Positions 24,187-32,527 of a DNA stretch of 64,000 bases are shown here, piece by piece. Location: contig NZ_BOMM01000039.1 of assembly GCF_016862195.1 (NCBI RefSeq), forward strand, positions 62,001-126,000. The letters are read 5' to 3'. The notes under the pieces were generated by a model, which was not told where the DNA came from, did not search any database, and worked only from the letters and a program-made list of their open reading frames with translations. The DNA is from Paractinoplanes ferrugineus (GTDB taxonomy: Bacteria; Actinomycetota; Actinomycetes; Mycobacteriales; Micromonosporaceae). The number at the start of each line of letters is the position of its first letter. Position 1 is the first letter of the stretch. The position numbers and the translations under genes are program-made.

Positions 24187-24885
24187 ATGGGCGTGGCCCG
24201 GGGTTTGAGCATCGAAGAGCTGGCGACGATCCGGGCTGGGGTGGACGCCGGGCGTAAGCCGCGGGTGCAGTTCACCGAGTCGGCGGGGCAGATCGCCGGG
24301 CAGATCGGTCAGGTGGTGTCGCTTGGTGATCCGGCGGAGTCCGACGAGTTCGTGGTGGTGAAGTTCGGGCGCGACGAGTTGCCCTTCTCCCCCAATGATC
24401 TGCAGGTGGCGCCGCGGGGTGCGGTGGCGAAGAAGGCTCCCCCGCCGGCGCCGCAGCAGGCTGCTCCGGTGGAGCCGGAGTTCGTGCTGGACAAGCCGGT
24501 GGTGCCGGTGCCGGCGGTTGTGCCGGCCGAGCCCGCTGCGGTGACCGCGGCGGCTTCCTCGGCTCCGGCGCCGCGCAAGGCGACCCCGGCGAAGGCGGCC
24601 AAGGCGAAACCGGCGCCGGCTCTGACGATCACCTTGGCGTACGGGGAGGGTGAGTGGACCGTCGCCGCGGCGCAGGGCAGCAAGGTGTTGGCGAAGCCTT
24701 ACGTGGTTCGGCCGGCGGAGGCGATGCGGATGGTGTCGTTGGTGGATGTGCAGGGGGTGCAGGAGGCCGTCGAGCAGATCCTGGCCGCGGAGCGAGCTGA
24801 GGCGGAGAAGGAGGCGCAGCGGTTGCGGGCGGAGTTGGCCGAGGTGGAGGCGCGGCTGGCGGAGTTAGGTGAGGCGGGTCGGTGA
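24187..24885 (+). CDS. Hypothetical protein with Pro/Ala-rich linker and C-terminal coiled coil
   Basis: The protein is about 230 residues. An N-terminal domain of about 75 residues (LSIEELATIRAGVDAGRKPRV, VVVKFGRDELPFSPNDLQVAPRG) is followed by a Pro/Ala/Lys-rich disordered linker (residues 78-140). A small beta domain follows (TITLAYGEGEWTVAAAQGSKVLAKPYVV) and then a charged coiled coil (VEQILAAERAEAEKEAQRLRAELAEVEARLAEL). I tentatively associate it with DUF6319-type actinobacterial proteins. GTG 24193 may be the true start because GGAG is then 7 bases upstream. Confidence 0.65.
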   Translation: MGVARGLSIEELATIRAGVDAGRKPRVQFTESAGQIAGQIGQVVSLGDPAESDEFVVVKFGRDELPFSPNDLQVAPRGAVAKKAPPPAPQQAAPVEPEFVLDKPVVPVPAVVPAEPAAVTAAASSAPAPRKATPAKAAKAKPAPALTITLAYGEGEWTVAAAQGSKVLAKPYVVRPAEAMRMVSLVDVQGVQEAVEQILAAERAEAEKEAQRLRAELAEVEARLAELGEAGR

Positions 24886-25698
24886 GGTGGTGCTCTCCCC
24901 CGGCTTGACGGTGGGCCGGGCCGGCAGTTCACGGCCGGGCCGGGGGCGCACCCGGGTGTAGTCGGCGGGTCGGGTGGGGTCGGCGATGCGGGGCTGTTCC
25001 ATTTCGCCGTCGCGGAGTTGGGCGAGGGTGGCGTCGATGCCTTCCATGATGAGGCGGGTGGCTTTCATGGCTTGGGCGCCGGGGGTGCCGGTCACCGTGG
25101 TCAGGTCGATCGGGGTGTCGCCGAATCGGACGTGCACGACGGGGCGGTGGCGCAGGGCGCGCAGGATCCAGCGGAGCATGTGGGTGGGGGCTTCGTAGGG
25201 CAGCACGGCGTGGGCGCCCCATTGGGCGACGGGCAGGACGGGGGCGCCGGACATGGCGGCCATGCGGGCGACGCCGGTTTTGCCGCGTTCGGGCCACATC
25301 CACGGGTCGAGGCCGATGCGGCCTTCGGGGTAGACGAGGACCATGGCGCCGTCGGTGAGGGCTTGGACGGCGGCGGGGAGGGCGTCGGCGGCGGTGTCCT
25401 TGCCACGGTCGACGCGGATGTGTCCGGCGGCGCGCATGGCGGGGCCGGCGATGGGGGCGTCGAAGAGTCCGCCGGTGGCCATGATCCGTGGTCCGATGCC
25501 GGCGATGTGGCAGGCGGCGGTCATGACGATGGGGTCGAACGGGCTGATGTGGTTGGCGGCGAGGATGAGGGCTCGGCCCTGGAGCGGTTCGGGGATGTTG
25601 CCGGTGACTCGCAGGCGGCACAGCGGGAGGACCAGGAGGCGGCCGATGAGCATCATCAGTCGCCAGGTCAGGGGCACCCGCCAGGTGGTTCTGTTCAT
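24865..25698 (-). CDS. PlsC-family lysophospholipid acyltransferase
   Basis: This 277-residue protein has the acyltransferase motif I NHISPFD (NHxxxxD) after an N-terminal hydrophobic helix (RLMMLIGRLLVLPLCRLRV). Motif II-like GPRIMATGGLF, motif III YPEGRIGLDP and motif IV VLPVAQWGA follow. It transfers acyl chains to lysophosphatidate or a related acceptor at the inner membrane. A Pro/Arg-rich tail of about 40 residues follows the catalytic part. The 3' end overlaps the convergent hypothetical gene by 21 bp. Confidence 0.88.
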   Translation of the reverse strand: MNRTTWRVPLTWRLMMLIGRLLVLPLCRLRVTGNIPEPLQGRALILAANHISPFDPIVMTAACHIAGIGPRIMATGGLFDAPIAGPAMRAAGHIRVDRGKDTAADALPAAVQALTDGAMVLVYPEGRIGLDPWMWPERGKTGVARMAAMSGAPVLPVAQWGAHAVLPYEAPTHMLRWILRALRHRPVVHVRFGDTPIDLTTVTGTPGAQAMKATRLIMEGIDATLAQLRDGEMEQPRIADPTRPADYTRVRPRPGRELPARPTVKPGESTTSPTRLT

Positions 25699-25750
25699 AG
25701 AGCGGACAATGTACGCCCGGGTGGAGTGGGTGTTCCAGTGGTAAACGCGG

Positions 25751-26734
25751 TCAGCGGCAGCCGCTGAGTTCGGGTGCGGCGGTGCCGGAGGTGATCTCCG
25801 CGGCGGCGAGGCGGCCGACGCTGGGGGCGAGGCAGACACCGGAGTGCATGACGGCGGCGTAGACGTGTGGGGTGAGCCGGCCGATCAGGGGGCCGCGGGC
25901 CGGCATGGGTCGGGTGCCGACTCGCCATCCGCGTAGCATCCGCCGGCCGTCGCCGAAGGTGGTGGCGAGTTCGTGCCGGGCGTGCCGGGCGGCGGTTCGC
26001 AGGTCGGTCCAGGTCCAGGTGTCGCCGAGGGGGGCGGTGATGAGCAGTTCGCGGTCGCGGACTTCGCGGACTTCGAGTTGTGGGGTGGCGATGATGCCGC
26101 GGACGAGGCCGGTTTCGGCTCGGACGCGGATCAGGAGTGCGGATGAGGTGTCCGCGATGCGGGCGGGGTCGGTCAGGTGGCGGGTGAGGGCGGCGGTTCC
26201 GGCGCCGGCGGCGAGGACGACGGTGGACGCGGGGAGGAGTCCGGCTGACGTGGAGACGCCGTCGGTGTGGATGTGGGTGACGGTGGTCCCGTAGTACACG
26301 TGGGCGCCGGCGTCGCGGGCGGCGAGGAGCAGTGTGCGGGCGGCGCGGGGGGCGTCGACTCCGGCGTCGCGGGGGTCGTGGCTCGCTCGGTCGGGGACGG
26401 CGCGCAGTGCGGGTTCGAGGTGGGCGATCGTGTTGCTGTCGACCAGGTCCGTTCCGGTGTCGTCGGTGACGGGCCATCGCAGTGAGCCGGTCCGGCGCAG
26501 GCCGAGGCCGGGGACTTCCTGTTCGAGCCGGCGCCAGTCGTCGACGACGAGCCCGCTGAGGTCGGCGGCCCCGCCGGGCCAGTGGCCGCGGTCGCCGCCG
26601 CCGATCCAGCCGAACGACGACGCGGTCGCTCCCCCGTCGCGGCCGACCACGGTGACCGGCACCCCGGTGCGCGTCAGGTGGTGGGCGATGGACGCGCCGA
26701 CGATCCCGGTGCCGACGACGACTACCGGTTTCAC
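25751..26734 (-). CDS. FAD-dependent amine oxidoreductase (DAO family)
   Basis: This 327-residue protein has an N-terminal dinucleotide fold VVVVGTGIVGASIAHHLTRTG (GxGxxG) and a mid-protein TVVLAAGAGTAALT. Near the C-terminus it has GWRVGTRPMPARGPLIGR, typical of glycine oxidase/D-amino-acid oxidase relatives. It likely oxidises an amine or amino acid. The GTG start at 26734 overlaps the stop of the upstream kinase gene (GTGA), indicating translational coupling. The substrate cannot be assigned. Confidence 0.82.
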   Translation of the reverse strand: MKPVVVVGTGIVGASIAHHLTRTGVPVTVVGRDGGATASSFGWIGGGDRGHWPGGAADLSGLVVDDWRRLEQEVPGLGLRRTGSLRWPVTDDTGTDLVDSNTIAHLEPALRAVPDRASHDPRDAGVDAPRAARTLLLAARDAGAHVYYGTTVTHIHTDGVSTSAGLLPASTVVLAAGAGTAALTRHLTDPARIADTSSALLIRVRAETGLVRGIIATPQLEVREVRDRELLITAPLGDTWTWTDLRTAARHARHELATTFGDGRRMLRGWRVGTRPMPARGPLIGRLTPHVYAAVMHSGVCLAPSVGRLAAAEITSGTAAPELSGCR

Positions 26735-27624
26735 AGGGTGGCCATGCCTTGTTCGGCGACGGTCAGCCATCGTTCGACGGTGGTGGTGTCGTGGTGCCGG
26801 ATGGACCAGTCGACCTGGCGCAGGCTCATGTGTGCCCAGTAGGCGCGGTGCCGCCGGGGTGCGAGTTGGGCGAGCCGTCGGTCGATCGGTGCGGTGAGTG
26901 CGGGTGCCGTGCCGGTGAGGTGGAATCGCAGGGTGACGAGGTCGAGGTGGCGGTCGCCGCGGACCGCGCCGTCCCAGTCGATGACGCCGGACAGCCGTCC
27001 GTCGGCGATCAGGACGTTGCCGGGGTGGAAGTCCATGTGCACCAGGTCGTCACCGGGCATGTGCGGGCCGCAGGATTCGCCGACCGAGCGCACCCAGTCG
27101 AGCAGCCGCGCGGTGCGGGGGCTGTGTGTTCGCAGGGGTTCGTGCAGGCAGAACCCGGGTCCGTCGGAGGTCAGGTGGAGCTCGGCCGGTTGCGGTGCGG
27201 CGGTTCCGGTGAGCAGGTCGGCGAGCTGGTCGTTGACGTGCAGCATCTGCCGCACGAGGGTGGCGTCCGGTCGGGTGGGTGGCGCGCCGGGCAGCCGCTG
27301 CTGGACGACGACGCGGATGCCGTCGACGCGGGCGGTCAGTTCGTGCCGGGCGGTGGGTACGCCGGCGGCGCGGGCCCGGTCGACGAGGGCCGCGCTGCGG
27401 GTGCGGGCGGCGGTGAGCACCGATTGCCGGCCGTCGGGCCAGCGCACGTAGGCGGCGCCGATCTCGCCGCCGGGGCAGGGTCCTTCGAGGACGAGCCGGA
27501 CTCCGGTGATGTCGTGGATCCGTTCGAGGATCCGGGGCGCGTCTAGCCGCGCCGACCGCGGCCATGCCGCATCCGGCTGGGCCGGCACCGGCTGGGCGGT
27601 ATCCGGCCGTGCTTGAGTGGTCAC
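26731..27624 (-). CDS. APH-family small-molecule kinase
   Basis: This 297-residue kinase has LVHMDFHPGNVLIADG with catalytic Asp and Asn, and SGVIDWDGAVRGDRHLDL as metal-binding segment. The N-lobe is VLEGPCPGGEIGAAYVRWPDGRQSVL. It resembles aminoglycoside/choline/homoserine kinases. It forms a two-gene unit with the FAD oxidoreductase, which suggests a shared small-molecule substrate rather than resistance. The GTG start at 27624 lacks a strong ribosome binding site. Confidence 0.83.
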   Translation of the reverse strand: MTTQARPDTAQPVPAQPDAAWPRSARLDAPRILERIHDITGVRLVLEGPCPGGEIGAAYVRWPDGRQSVLTAARTRSAALVDRARAAGVPTARHELTARVDGIRVVVQQRLPGAPPTRPDATLVRQMLHVNDQLADLLTGTAAPQPAELHLTSDGPGFCLHEPLRTHSPRTARLLDWVRSVGESCGPHMPGDDLVHMDFHPGNVLIADGRLSGVIDWDGAVRGDRHLDLVTLRFHLTGTAPALTAPIDRRLAQLAPRRHRAYWAHMSLRQVDWSIRHHDTTTVERWLTVAEQGMATL

Positions 27625-27726
27625 GACGACCCCCGACTCGTGACGGCGAACAGTTTCCCTCCGGCAAGACCCTAGTGGGCCGACGGGCGGCGCGGTGTCA
27701 GCCGAACGACTCTGATCGATGCGGGG

Positions 27727-28263
27727 TCATTGGGGTCCGCGCTGCCGCAGGTAGGCCAGGACGGCCTCGCGGGTGGTCCGGACCCCGAACATCGCCCGTG
27801 CCTCGGCGATCCGCCGGTTGGCGGTGCGCAGGGACAGGAACTCGGCGGCGGCGGCGGCCGCGATGGTGTCGCCGGCGGCGAGCCGGTCGAGCAGGGCTCG
27901 CTGTTCCGGCACGAGGTCGGCGACGTTGTCGGCGCTGTCGGGGGTCTCCGGGGTGACGCCCTGCCGCAGGGGTCCGAGCCGGGACAGGTCGTCGACCAGG
28001 GCGCGGCCGAGGGTCGTCTCGGCGTCGCAGATCGCGACCACGCCGGCGCCGCGGGCCGCGGCGAGCACGGCGAGCTGCAGGGTTTCCGGGTCGGTGATGC
28101 GGCCGTGCAGCACCAGGTGGTTGCCGGTCACGTCCCAGGCCGGGTCGGGCAGGGCGAAGCCTTCGCGGGCGAGCCAGCCGTCGCGGATCAGGCGGCGCAA
28201 CACGGTGTCGGCGTCGCCCGGGGTGGCGACGACGTGGCGAGGGGCGTCGGGCTGTCTGGTCAC
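27727..28263 (-). CDS. LuxR-type HTH protein coupled to the large LuxR regulator
   Basis: The protein is 178 residues. The N-terminal 110 residues form a small alpha/beta domain (LVLHGRITDPETLQLAVLAAARGAGVVAICDAE), and the C-terminus (VPEQRALLDRLAAGDTIAAAAAAEFLSLRTANRRIAEARAMFGV) fits a degenerate LuxR-type helix-turn-helix. The GTG start at 28263 overlaps the stop of the upstream 861-residue regulator, so both are made together. It may be a partner regulator with an altered DNA-reading helix. No receiver Asp pocket is evident. Confidence 0.65.
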   Translation of the reverse strand: MTRQPDAPRHVVATPGDADTVLRRLIRDGWLAREGFALPDPAWDVTGNHLVLHGRITDPETLQLAVLAAARGAGVVAICDAETTLGRALVDDLSRLGPLRQGVTPETPDSADNVADLVPEQRALLDRLAAGDTIAAAAAAEFLSLRTANRRIAEARAMFGVRTTREAVLAYLRQRGPQ

Positions 28264-30845
28264 CGGCCATCCTTGGGTGTCTCTGGGGAGTTCGGGAAGG
28301 TGGCGAAGGCGAGGGCGGCGGCTTCCGTTCGGGTTCTGGCGCCGAGCTTGCGCATGCCGGCGCGGATGTGGGTGTCGACAGTCTCGGCGCTGATGCCGAG
28401 CTGCCCGGCGATGCGCCGGGTCGGTTCTCCCGCGGCGACCAGGCGCAACACGTCGGTTTCCCGGCGGGTCAGCTGGTCCCCCGAGCGGGGGCTGCGGGTG
28501 TCGCGGTGGACGTGGTGCCGGCGCAGACCTCGCCGGGCACGCCCGGCGAGAACGGTCAGTCCGGCGTTGTCGGCGAGTCGTTCGGCGTCGAGCAGCGCGG
28601 CAACGGCGCGCTGCGGGTCGGCGTCGGTCAGACCGGCCGCGAGCAGGCACCGCACCTGCTCCCGTAAGGCGACGGGCCGCCACCCGTCGGCGGCTGCCGT
28701 GAATCCGGTTCCGGTCGCCCACGCGGTCAAGGTGCGCCGGGCGGGTGCCGGTAGACCTGACGGGATGGGTGGAGCACCCCTGACGCCGAGGTCGTGAGCG
28801 GCCCAGCGGGCCGTGATGGCGTGCAACCCGGCCAGCAGACCGGGGGTCCGGGCCGGGCTTTGCTTGGTGGCTCGATCGGGTTGCCCGTCGAGCCACGCGG
28901 TCTCCTGGGTCACCCAGCCGACGGCCGGGTGGTCGGGGCCGGCGTCGAGGCGTGCCCGGGCCGCGCCGAGCAGCCCGGTGTCCGCCTCGATCAGCGCGGT
29001 CGCGGCGGTCGCGTAACCCCGCGCTTCGTCGGGAACGGCCCGGTCGGCGAGGTTCCCGCTGCGCTTGAGGACAAGGTCAGGATCAAACCCGACCTCTTCC
29101 GGTACGCGGTCGGGCCGCTCGACGGCACCGGGGGCCGCCCCCGCCGCCGCGCCCGGCTGAGCGGGACCAGAGCTGTCCACGCGGCCGCCGGGATCATGCG
29201 GGGCGCCGGGATCATGCCGGGCGGCGGGATCATGCGGGGCGGCGGAACTGCCGTGCAGGGCGGCCGCCCAGTCGGCGACCGCGGCGAAGCGGGTCTGCCA
29301 GCCGTAGGCCAGGTCGGTGGCGCAGTCCTCGGCGGCCCGCCGGGCGGCGGTGGCGGCCTCGACCAGGCGGCCCGCGGCGACGAGGTGTTCGACCAGCAGC
29401 CAGGCGCTCCAGCGGGTGATCAGCGGGTCGCCGCCGGGGGTGGCCGCGGCGGCCAGTGCCGTGTCCCAGCCGGGGGTGTGGTTGGCGGCCTGGACGGCGG
29501 CGAGCGCGGCGGCCACGCCGGGTGGTGGGTGCGGGTAGCGGTAGGCGATCTTCCCGGCGAGTTCCCGCGCGGCGGCGGGGTCGGCGGCCAGTTCGGCGAG
29601 CAGCAGCACCCGGTCGCGGCCGGCCAGCACCGGGGTGGGTGACGCGTCGGGGACGCCGGCGACCGCGGTGCGGGCCGCGGCGGGTGCGCCGGCCTGCAGC
29701 AGCGCCTCGCCGCGCAGCACGTCGGCCTCGATGCCCAGCGGCCCGGGGGTGGTCAGCACCTTCGCGGCGGCGGCGGGCCGGCCGGCGGCCAGGGCGGCGT
29801 CGGCGGCGGCGAGGCGCACCCGCGGGTCGATCGGGGTGTCGAGGTCGCAGGCGAACAGCAGCAGCGCCGCCCGGTCACCGCCGGTGGCCCGGTCGGCGGC
29901 GGACAGCGCGAGCCGGTGGGCGCCGGCGAGGTCACCGGCGGCGGCCAGGTGCCGGGCGGCTTCGGCGGGCGGGGTCAACTCGGCGAGGCGGGTGTGCAGT
30001 TCGACCCGGCCGGCCGCGTCGAGCAGGCCGGCGGCGGTCTCGGCGACATAGGTGGACACCGGCAGCAGGGTGCCCGCGGGACCGGCGGTGACCAGCCCGG
30101 CCGCGTGCAGGTCGGCGGCGCCGGGGCCGAGCAGGGCGGCGGGGGCGGGCCGGCCGAGCAGGCCGAGGGCGGCCAGGGCGGTGCGGGCGGGCCGGGGCAG
30201 GTCGGCGAGGGCGGTCGCGATCGCGTAGGCCACCTGGTCGATGTCGGCGCCCGCGGCGGCGCGGCCGGCGGCCGCCTGCCGGGCCAGTGCGGTGATCGCG
30301 AGGGGGTTTCCGCCGGCTCGGGCCAGCACCGCGGCCAGGGCCGGCTCGGTCAGGCCGGTGGCGGTGCGCCGGGCCAGGTCGAGGGCGGCGTCGGGGTCCA
30401 GGGGCGGCACGCTGAGCCAGGCGGCGCCGGCGGCGCGCAGGGCGTCGGTGACCGCGGCGGGCAGGCGGTGCGGGGTGCGCAGCGCGACCAGGACCCGGCA
30501 GTGGGTGGCCAGCAGCGGCAGGGCGGCCAGGGTGGCGGGGTCGGCGTACTGGAGGTCGTCGAGCACGAGCAGGCCACCACGCACGCGGGAATGGACGGCT
30601 TCGGCGAGCAGGTGCACGTCGTGGGCCGGCAGCCGGGCCCGGACCGCCCGGGACAGGGCCAGGGCGGGAGTGGTGCTGAGCATGGCGAGGCCGCCGCCGG
30701 TGTGCGCGGGCCCGGGGACGGCGGCGGTGATCCGGCGCAGCAGGGTGGTGCGGCCGCTGCCGGGCGCGCCGGCCAGCACGACCAGGGCGGCGGGGCGGTG
30801 CAGCAGGGCAGCGGCGCAGGCGAGCGGGTCAAGATCTTCCGCCAC
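28260..30845 (-). CDS. LAL-type LuxR regulator with AAA/NACHT-like ATPase domain
   Basis: This 861-residue protein has an N-terminal P-loop (AGAPGSGRTT, residues 25-34, where the usual Lys is Arg) and a Walker B GGLLVLDDLQYAD. A long Ala/Leu-rich TPR-like middle follows, with a C-terminal LuxR HTH LTRRETDVLRLVAAGEPTRRIAGQLGISAETVDTHIRAGMRKLG. LAL proteins are large activators, often of specialised metabolism. GTG 30845 is chosen for the GGGGAGGG site 6 bases upstream. Longer in-frame starts up to 30959 lack one. A 3 x 18-bp repeat lies in a linker. The dynamin operon is divergent and is a candidate target. Confidence 0.82.
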   Translation of the reverse strand: MAEDLDPLACAAALLHRPAALVVLAGAPGSGRTTLLRRITAAVPGPAHTGGGLAMLSTTPALALSRAVRARLPAHDVHLLAEAVHSRVRGGLLVLDDLQYADPATLAALPLLATHCRVLVALRTPHRLPAAVTDALRAAGAAWLSVPPLDPDAALDLARRTATGLTEPALAAVLARAGGNPLAITALARQAAAGRAAAGADIDQVAYAIATALADLPRPARTALAALGLLGRPAPAALLGPGAADLHAAGLVTAGPAGTLLPVSTYVAETAAGLLDAAGRVELHTRLAELTPPAEAARHLAAAGDLAGAHRLALSAADRATGGDRAALLLFACDLDTPIDPRVRLAAADAALAAGRPAAAAKVLTTPGPLGIEADVLRGEALLQAGAPAAARTAVAGVPDASPTPVLAGRDRVLLLAELAADPAAARELAGKIAYRYPHPPPGVAAALAAVQAANHTPGWDTALAAAATPGGDPLITRWSAWLLVEHLVAAGRLVEAATAARRAAEDCATDLAYGWQTRFAAVADWAAALHGSSAAPHDPAARHDPGAPHDPGGRVDSSGPAQPGAAAGAAPGAVERPDRVPEEVGFDPDLVLKRSGNLADRAVPDEARGYATAATALIEADTGLLGAARARLDAGPDHPAVGWVTQETAWLDGQPDRATKQSPARTPGLLAGLHAITARWAAHDLGVRGAPPIPSGLPAPARRTLTAWATGTGFTAAADGWRPVALREQVRCLLAAGLTDADPQRAVAALLDAERLADNAGLTVLAGRARRGLRRHHVHRDTRSPRSGDQLTRRETDVLRLVAAGEPTRRIAGQLGISAETVDTHIRAGMRKLGARTRTEAAALAFATFPNSPETPKDGR
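29190..29243. repeat. Three tandem 18-bp repeats inside the LAL gene
   Basis: Three copies of an 18-bp unit beginning GGGATCATG run head to tail at 29190-29207, 29208-29225 and 29226-29243, differing at one or two G/C positions. In the protein they encode a repeated His-Asp-Pro hexapeptide in a Pro/Gly-rich linker. The unit is a multiple of three, so copy-number change keeps the frame. Confidence 0.85.
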
Positions 30846-30974
30846 CTGGGCCCTCCCCTTCTCGACGCCGTCGGCCGGCTGTGGCACGAACACGGGATCC
30901 CGTGTCCCGAGCCGGTCCGTAGGCTGTGCCGTGGCGGGCACCCGACCCGCCCCATTCAACCGGGGAGGGTTCAG

Positions 30975-31034
30975 GTGACGGCCGTGGTCATGCCATTGTC
31001 GCCGACAGTGTGCACGGCTGACGAGTCGACATGA
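30975..31034 (+). CDS. 19-codon leader ORF coupled to the dynamin operon
   Basis: A GTG at 30975 is preceded 5 bases upstream by GGGGAGGG, the strongest ribosome binding site in this gap. It encodes MTAVVMPLSPTVCTADEST, and its TGA overlaps the ATG of the first dynamin gene (ATGA). The dynamin ATG has no ribosome binding site of its own, so translation of this leader probably feeds ribosomes into the operon. The peptide has no recognisable function. Confidence 0.5.
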   Translation: MTAVVMPLSPTVCTADEST

Positions 31035-32527
31035 GCGGCCCCCTCAGTGCAAGCGTAGCTACCCTGTGTGACGAAATTGCCACGCGGATCGGTCCGGAGG
31101 CCGGTGGCCAGCTCATTCAGATCCGTGACCGCCTCGGCGAGCCGTTACGCGTTGCGATCGCGGGCCGTCTGAAAGCCGGAAAGTCGACACTCGTCAACGC
31201 CCTGATCGGGCGCCGGGTGGCACCCACGGCGGTGGGTGAGTGCACCCGGGTGGTCACCCGGTTCCGCTACGGCCCGGCCGACCGGGTCGACGTGGTGCTG
31301 CGCGACGGCACCCGGCGCAGCCTCCCGCTGGCCGACGACGGCATGATCCCGCAGCGGCTGGGCGTGCCGGGCTCGTCGGTCGCCTACGTCGACGTGACCC
31401 TGACCAGTGAGAAGCTGCGTGACCTGACCGTGGTCGACACCCCCGGCCTCGCCTCCACCGACACGGTGGTCTCGGCGCGCGCCGCGGAGGCGGTCGGGGT
31501 GTCGACGGCCCCGTTCGACGCCGACATCGACGCCGACTCGGCCGGCGAGGTGGCCGCCGCCGAGGCCGTGGTCTACGTGTTCACCCAGGCGGTGCGGGCC
31601 GACGACGTCCGTGCCCTGGAAGCGTTCCGGGACGCCTCGGCACGGCTGTCGTCGAGCCCGATAAACGCACTCGGCGTCTTCGGCAAGGTCGACACCCTGG
31701 CGGGTGGGCCGGGTGACCCGTGGCCGATCGCCGGTCCGCTCGCCGAGCAACAGGCGGGCCTGCTCGCCCGTACCGTCTCCGATGTCGTCCCGGTCGTCGC
31801 CTTGCTCGCCGAGACCGCCGAGGCCGGCCGGCTCAACGCCGCGGACGCGGCGGCCCTGCGCGAGCTGGCGCAGCTGCCGGTGGAGCAGTTGCGGGTGCTG
31901 CTGGCGTCGGTCGACCTGTTCCGGACGCGGCCGGCGCCGCTCGACGCGGCCCAGCGGGAACGGTTGCTGACCCTGCTCGACCTCTACGGCATCGGCTTCG
32001 CCCTGGCGCAGTACGCGGCGGACCCCCGGCTGAGCACCGGTGAACTGGTGCGCCGCCTGGTCGCCGCGTCCGGGTTCCCACGGCTGCGCCAGACCCTGGA
32101 GGAGGCGTTCCGGTGGCGCGCCGACGCGATCAAGGCCGGCTGGGCCCTCGGCCGGCTCGAACGCCTCGCCGGGCACACCCGGGACCCGAAGGACCGGGAG
32201 ACCCTGCGCGACGCCGTCGAGCGGCTGCTGCGCGATCCCGCCTACCACCGGCTGCGGCTGCTCGACGCGGCCCAGCGGGTGGCGACCGGCTCCGTGCACC
32301 TGCCCGCCGACTGGGAGGCCGAACTGACCCGCCTGGCCACCTCCGAGGACCCCCGCTGGATCCTGCGGCTGCCCGGCGCCGGCGCCGACGAACTCGCCCG
32401 CGCCGCCCGCGAGGCCGCGAACCGGTGGCGGGTCTACGCGGTCGCCGGCGCCGGACCGGCCCAGTCCCGGGTCGCCCAGGTCGCCCACCGCGGCTTCCAC
32501 CTGCTCGCCCAGCAGGTCGTCCGATGA
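31031..32527 (+). CDS. Bacterial dynamin-family GTPase, first of pair
   Basis: This 498-residue large GTPase has G1 GRLKAGKST (residues 45-53), a G2-region Thr (VGECTRVVTRF), G3 DTPGL at about 136-140 and a G4-like GKVD. The GTPase domain is followed by a mainly helical part (residues 260-498), with no membrane segment. Bacterial dynamin-like proteins remodel membranes, and in Streptomyces a DynA/DynB pair stabilises sporulation septa. Its stop overlaps the second GTPase gene by 4 bp. Pairing of a soluble and a membrane-anchored partner is the expected arrangement. Confidence 0.85.
   Translation: MSGPLSASVATLCDEIATRIGPEAGGQLIQIRDRLGEPLRVAIAGRLKAGKSTLVNALIGRRVAPTAVGECTRVVTRFRYGPADRVDVVLRDGTRRSLPLADDGMIPQRLGVPGSSVAYVDVTLTSEKLRDLTVVDTPGLASTDTVVSARAAEAVGVSTAPFDADIDADSAGEVAAAEAVVYVFTQAVRADDVRALEAFRDASARLSSSPINALGVFGKVDTLAGGPGDPWPIAGPLAEQQAGLLARTVSDVVPVVALLAETAEAGRLNAADAAALRELAQLPVEQLRVLLASVDLFRTRPAPLDAAQRERLLTLLDLYGIGFALAQYAADPRLSTGELVRRLVAASGFPRLRQTLEEAFRWRADAIKAGWALGRLERLAGHTRDPKDRETLRDAVERLLRDPAYHRLRLLDAAQRVATGSVHLPADWEAELTRLATSEDPRWILRLPGAGADELARAAREAANRWRVYAVAGAGPAQSRVAQVAHRGFHLLAQQVVR

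Noticed and set aside
28794-31034. Long plus-strand frames opposite the LAL regulator
   Set aside because: Gly/Gln-rich translation without motifs. Only the last 19 codons (30975-31034) have a real ribosome binding site and are kept as a leader ORF.
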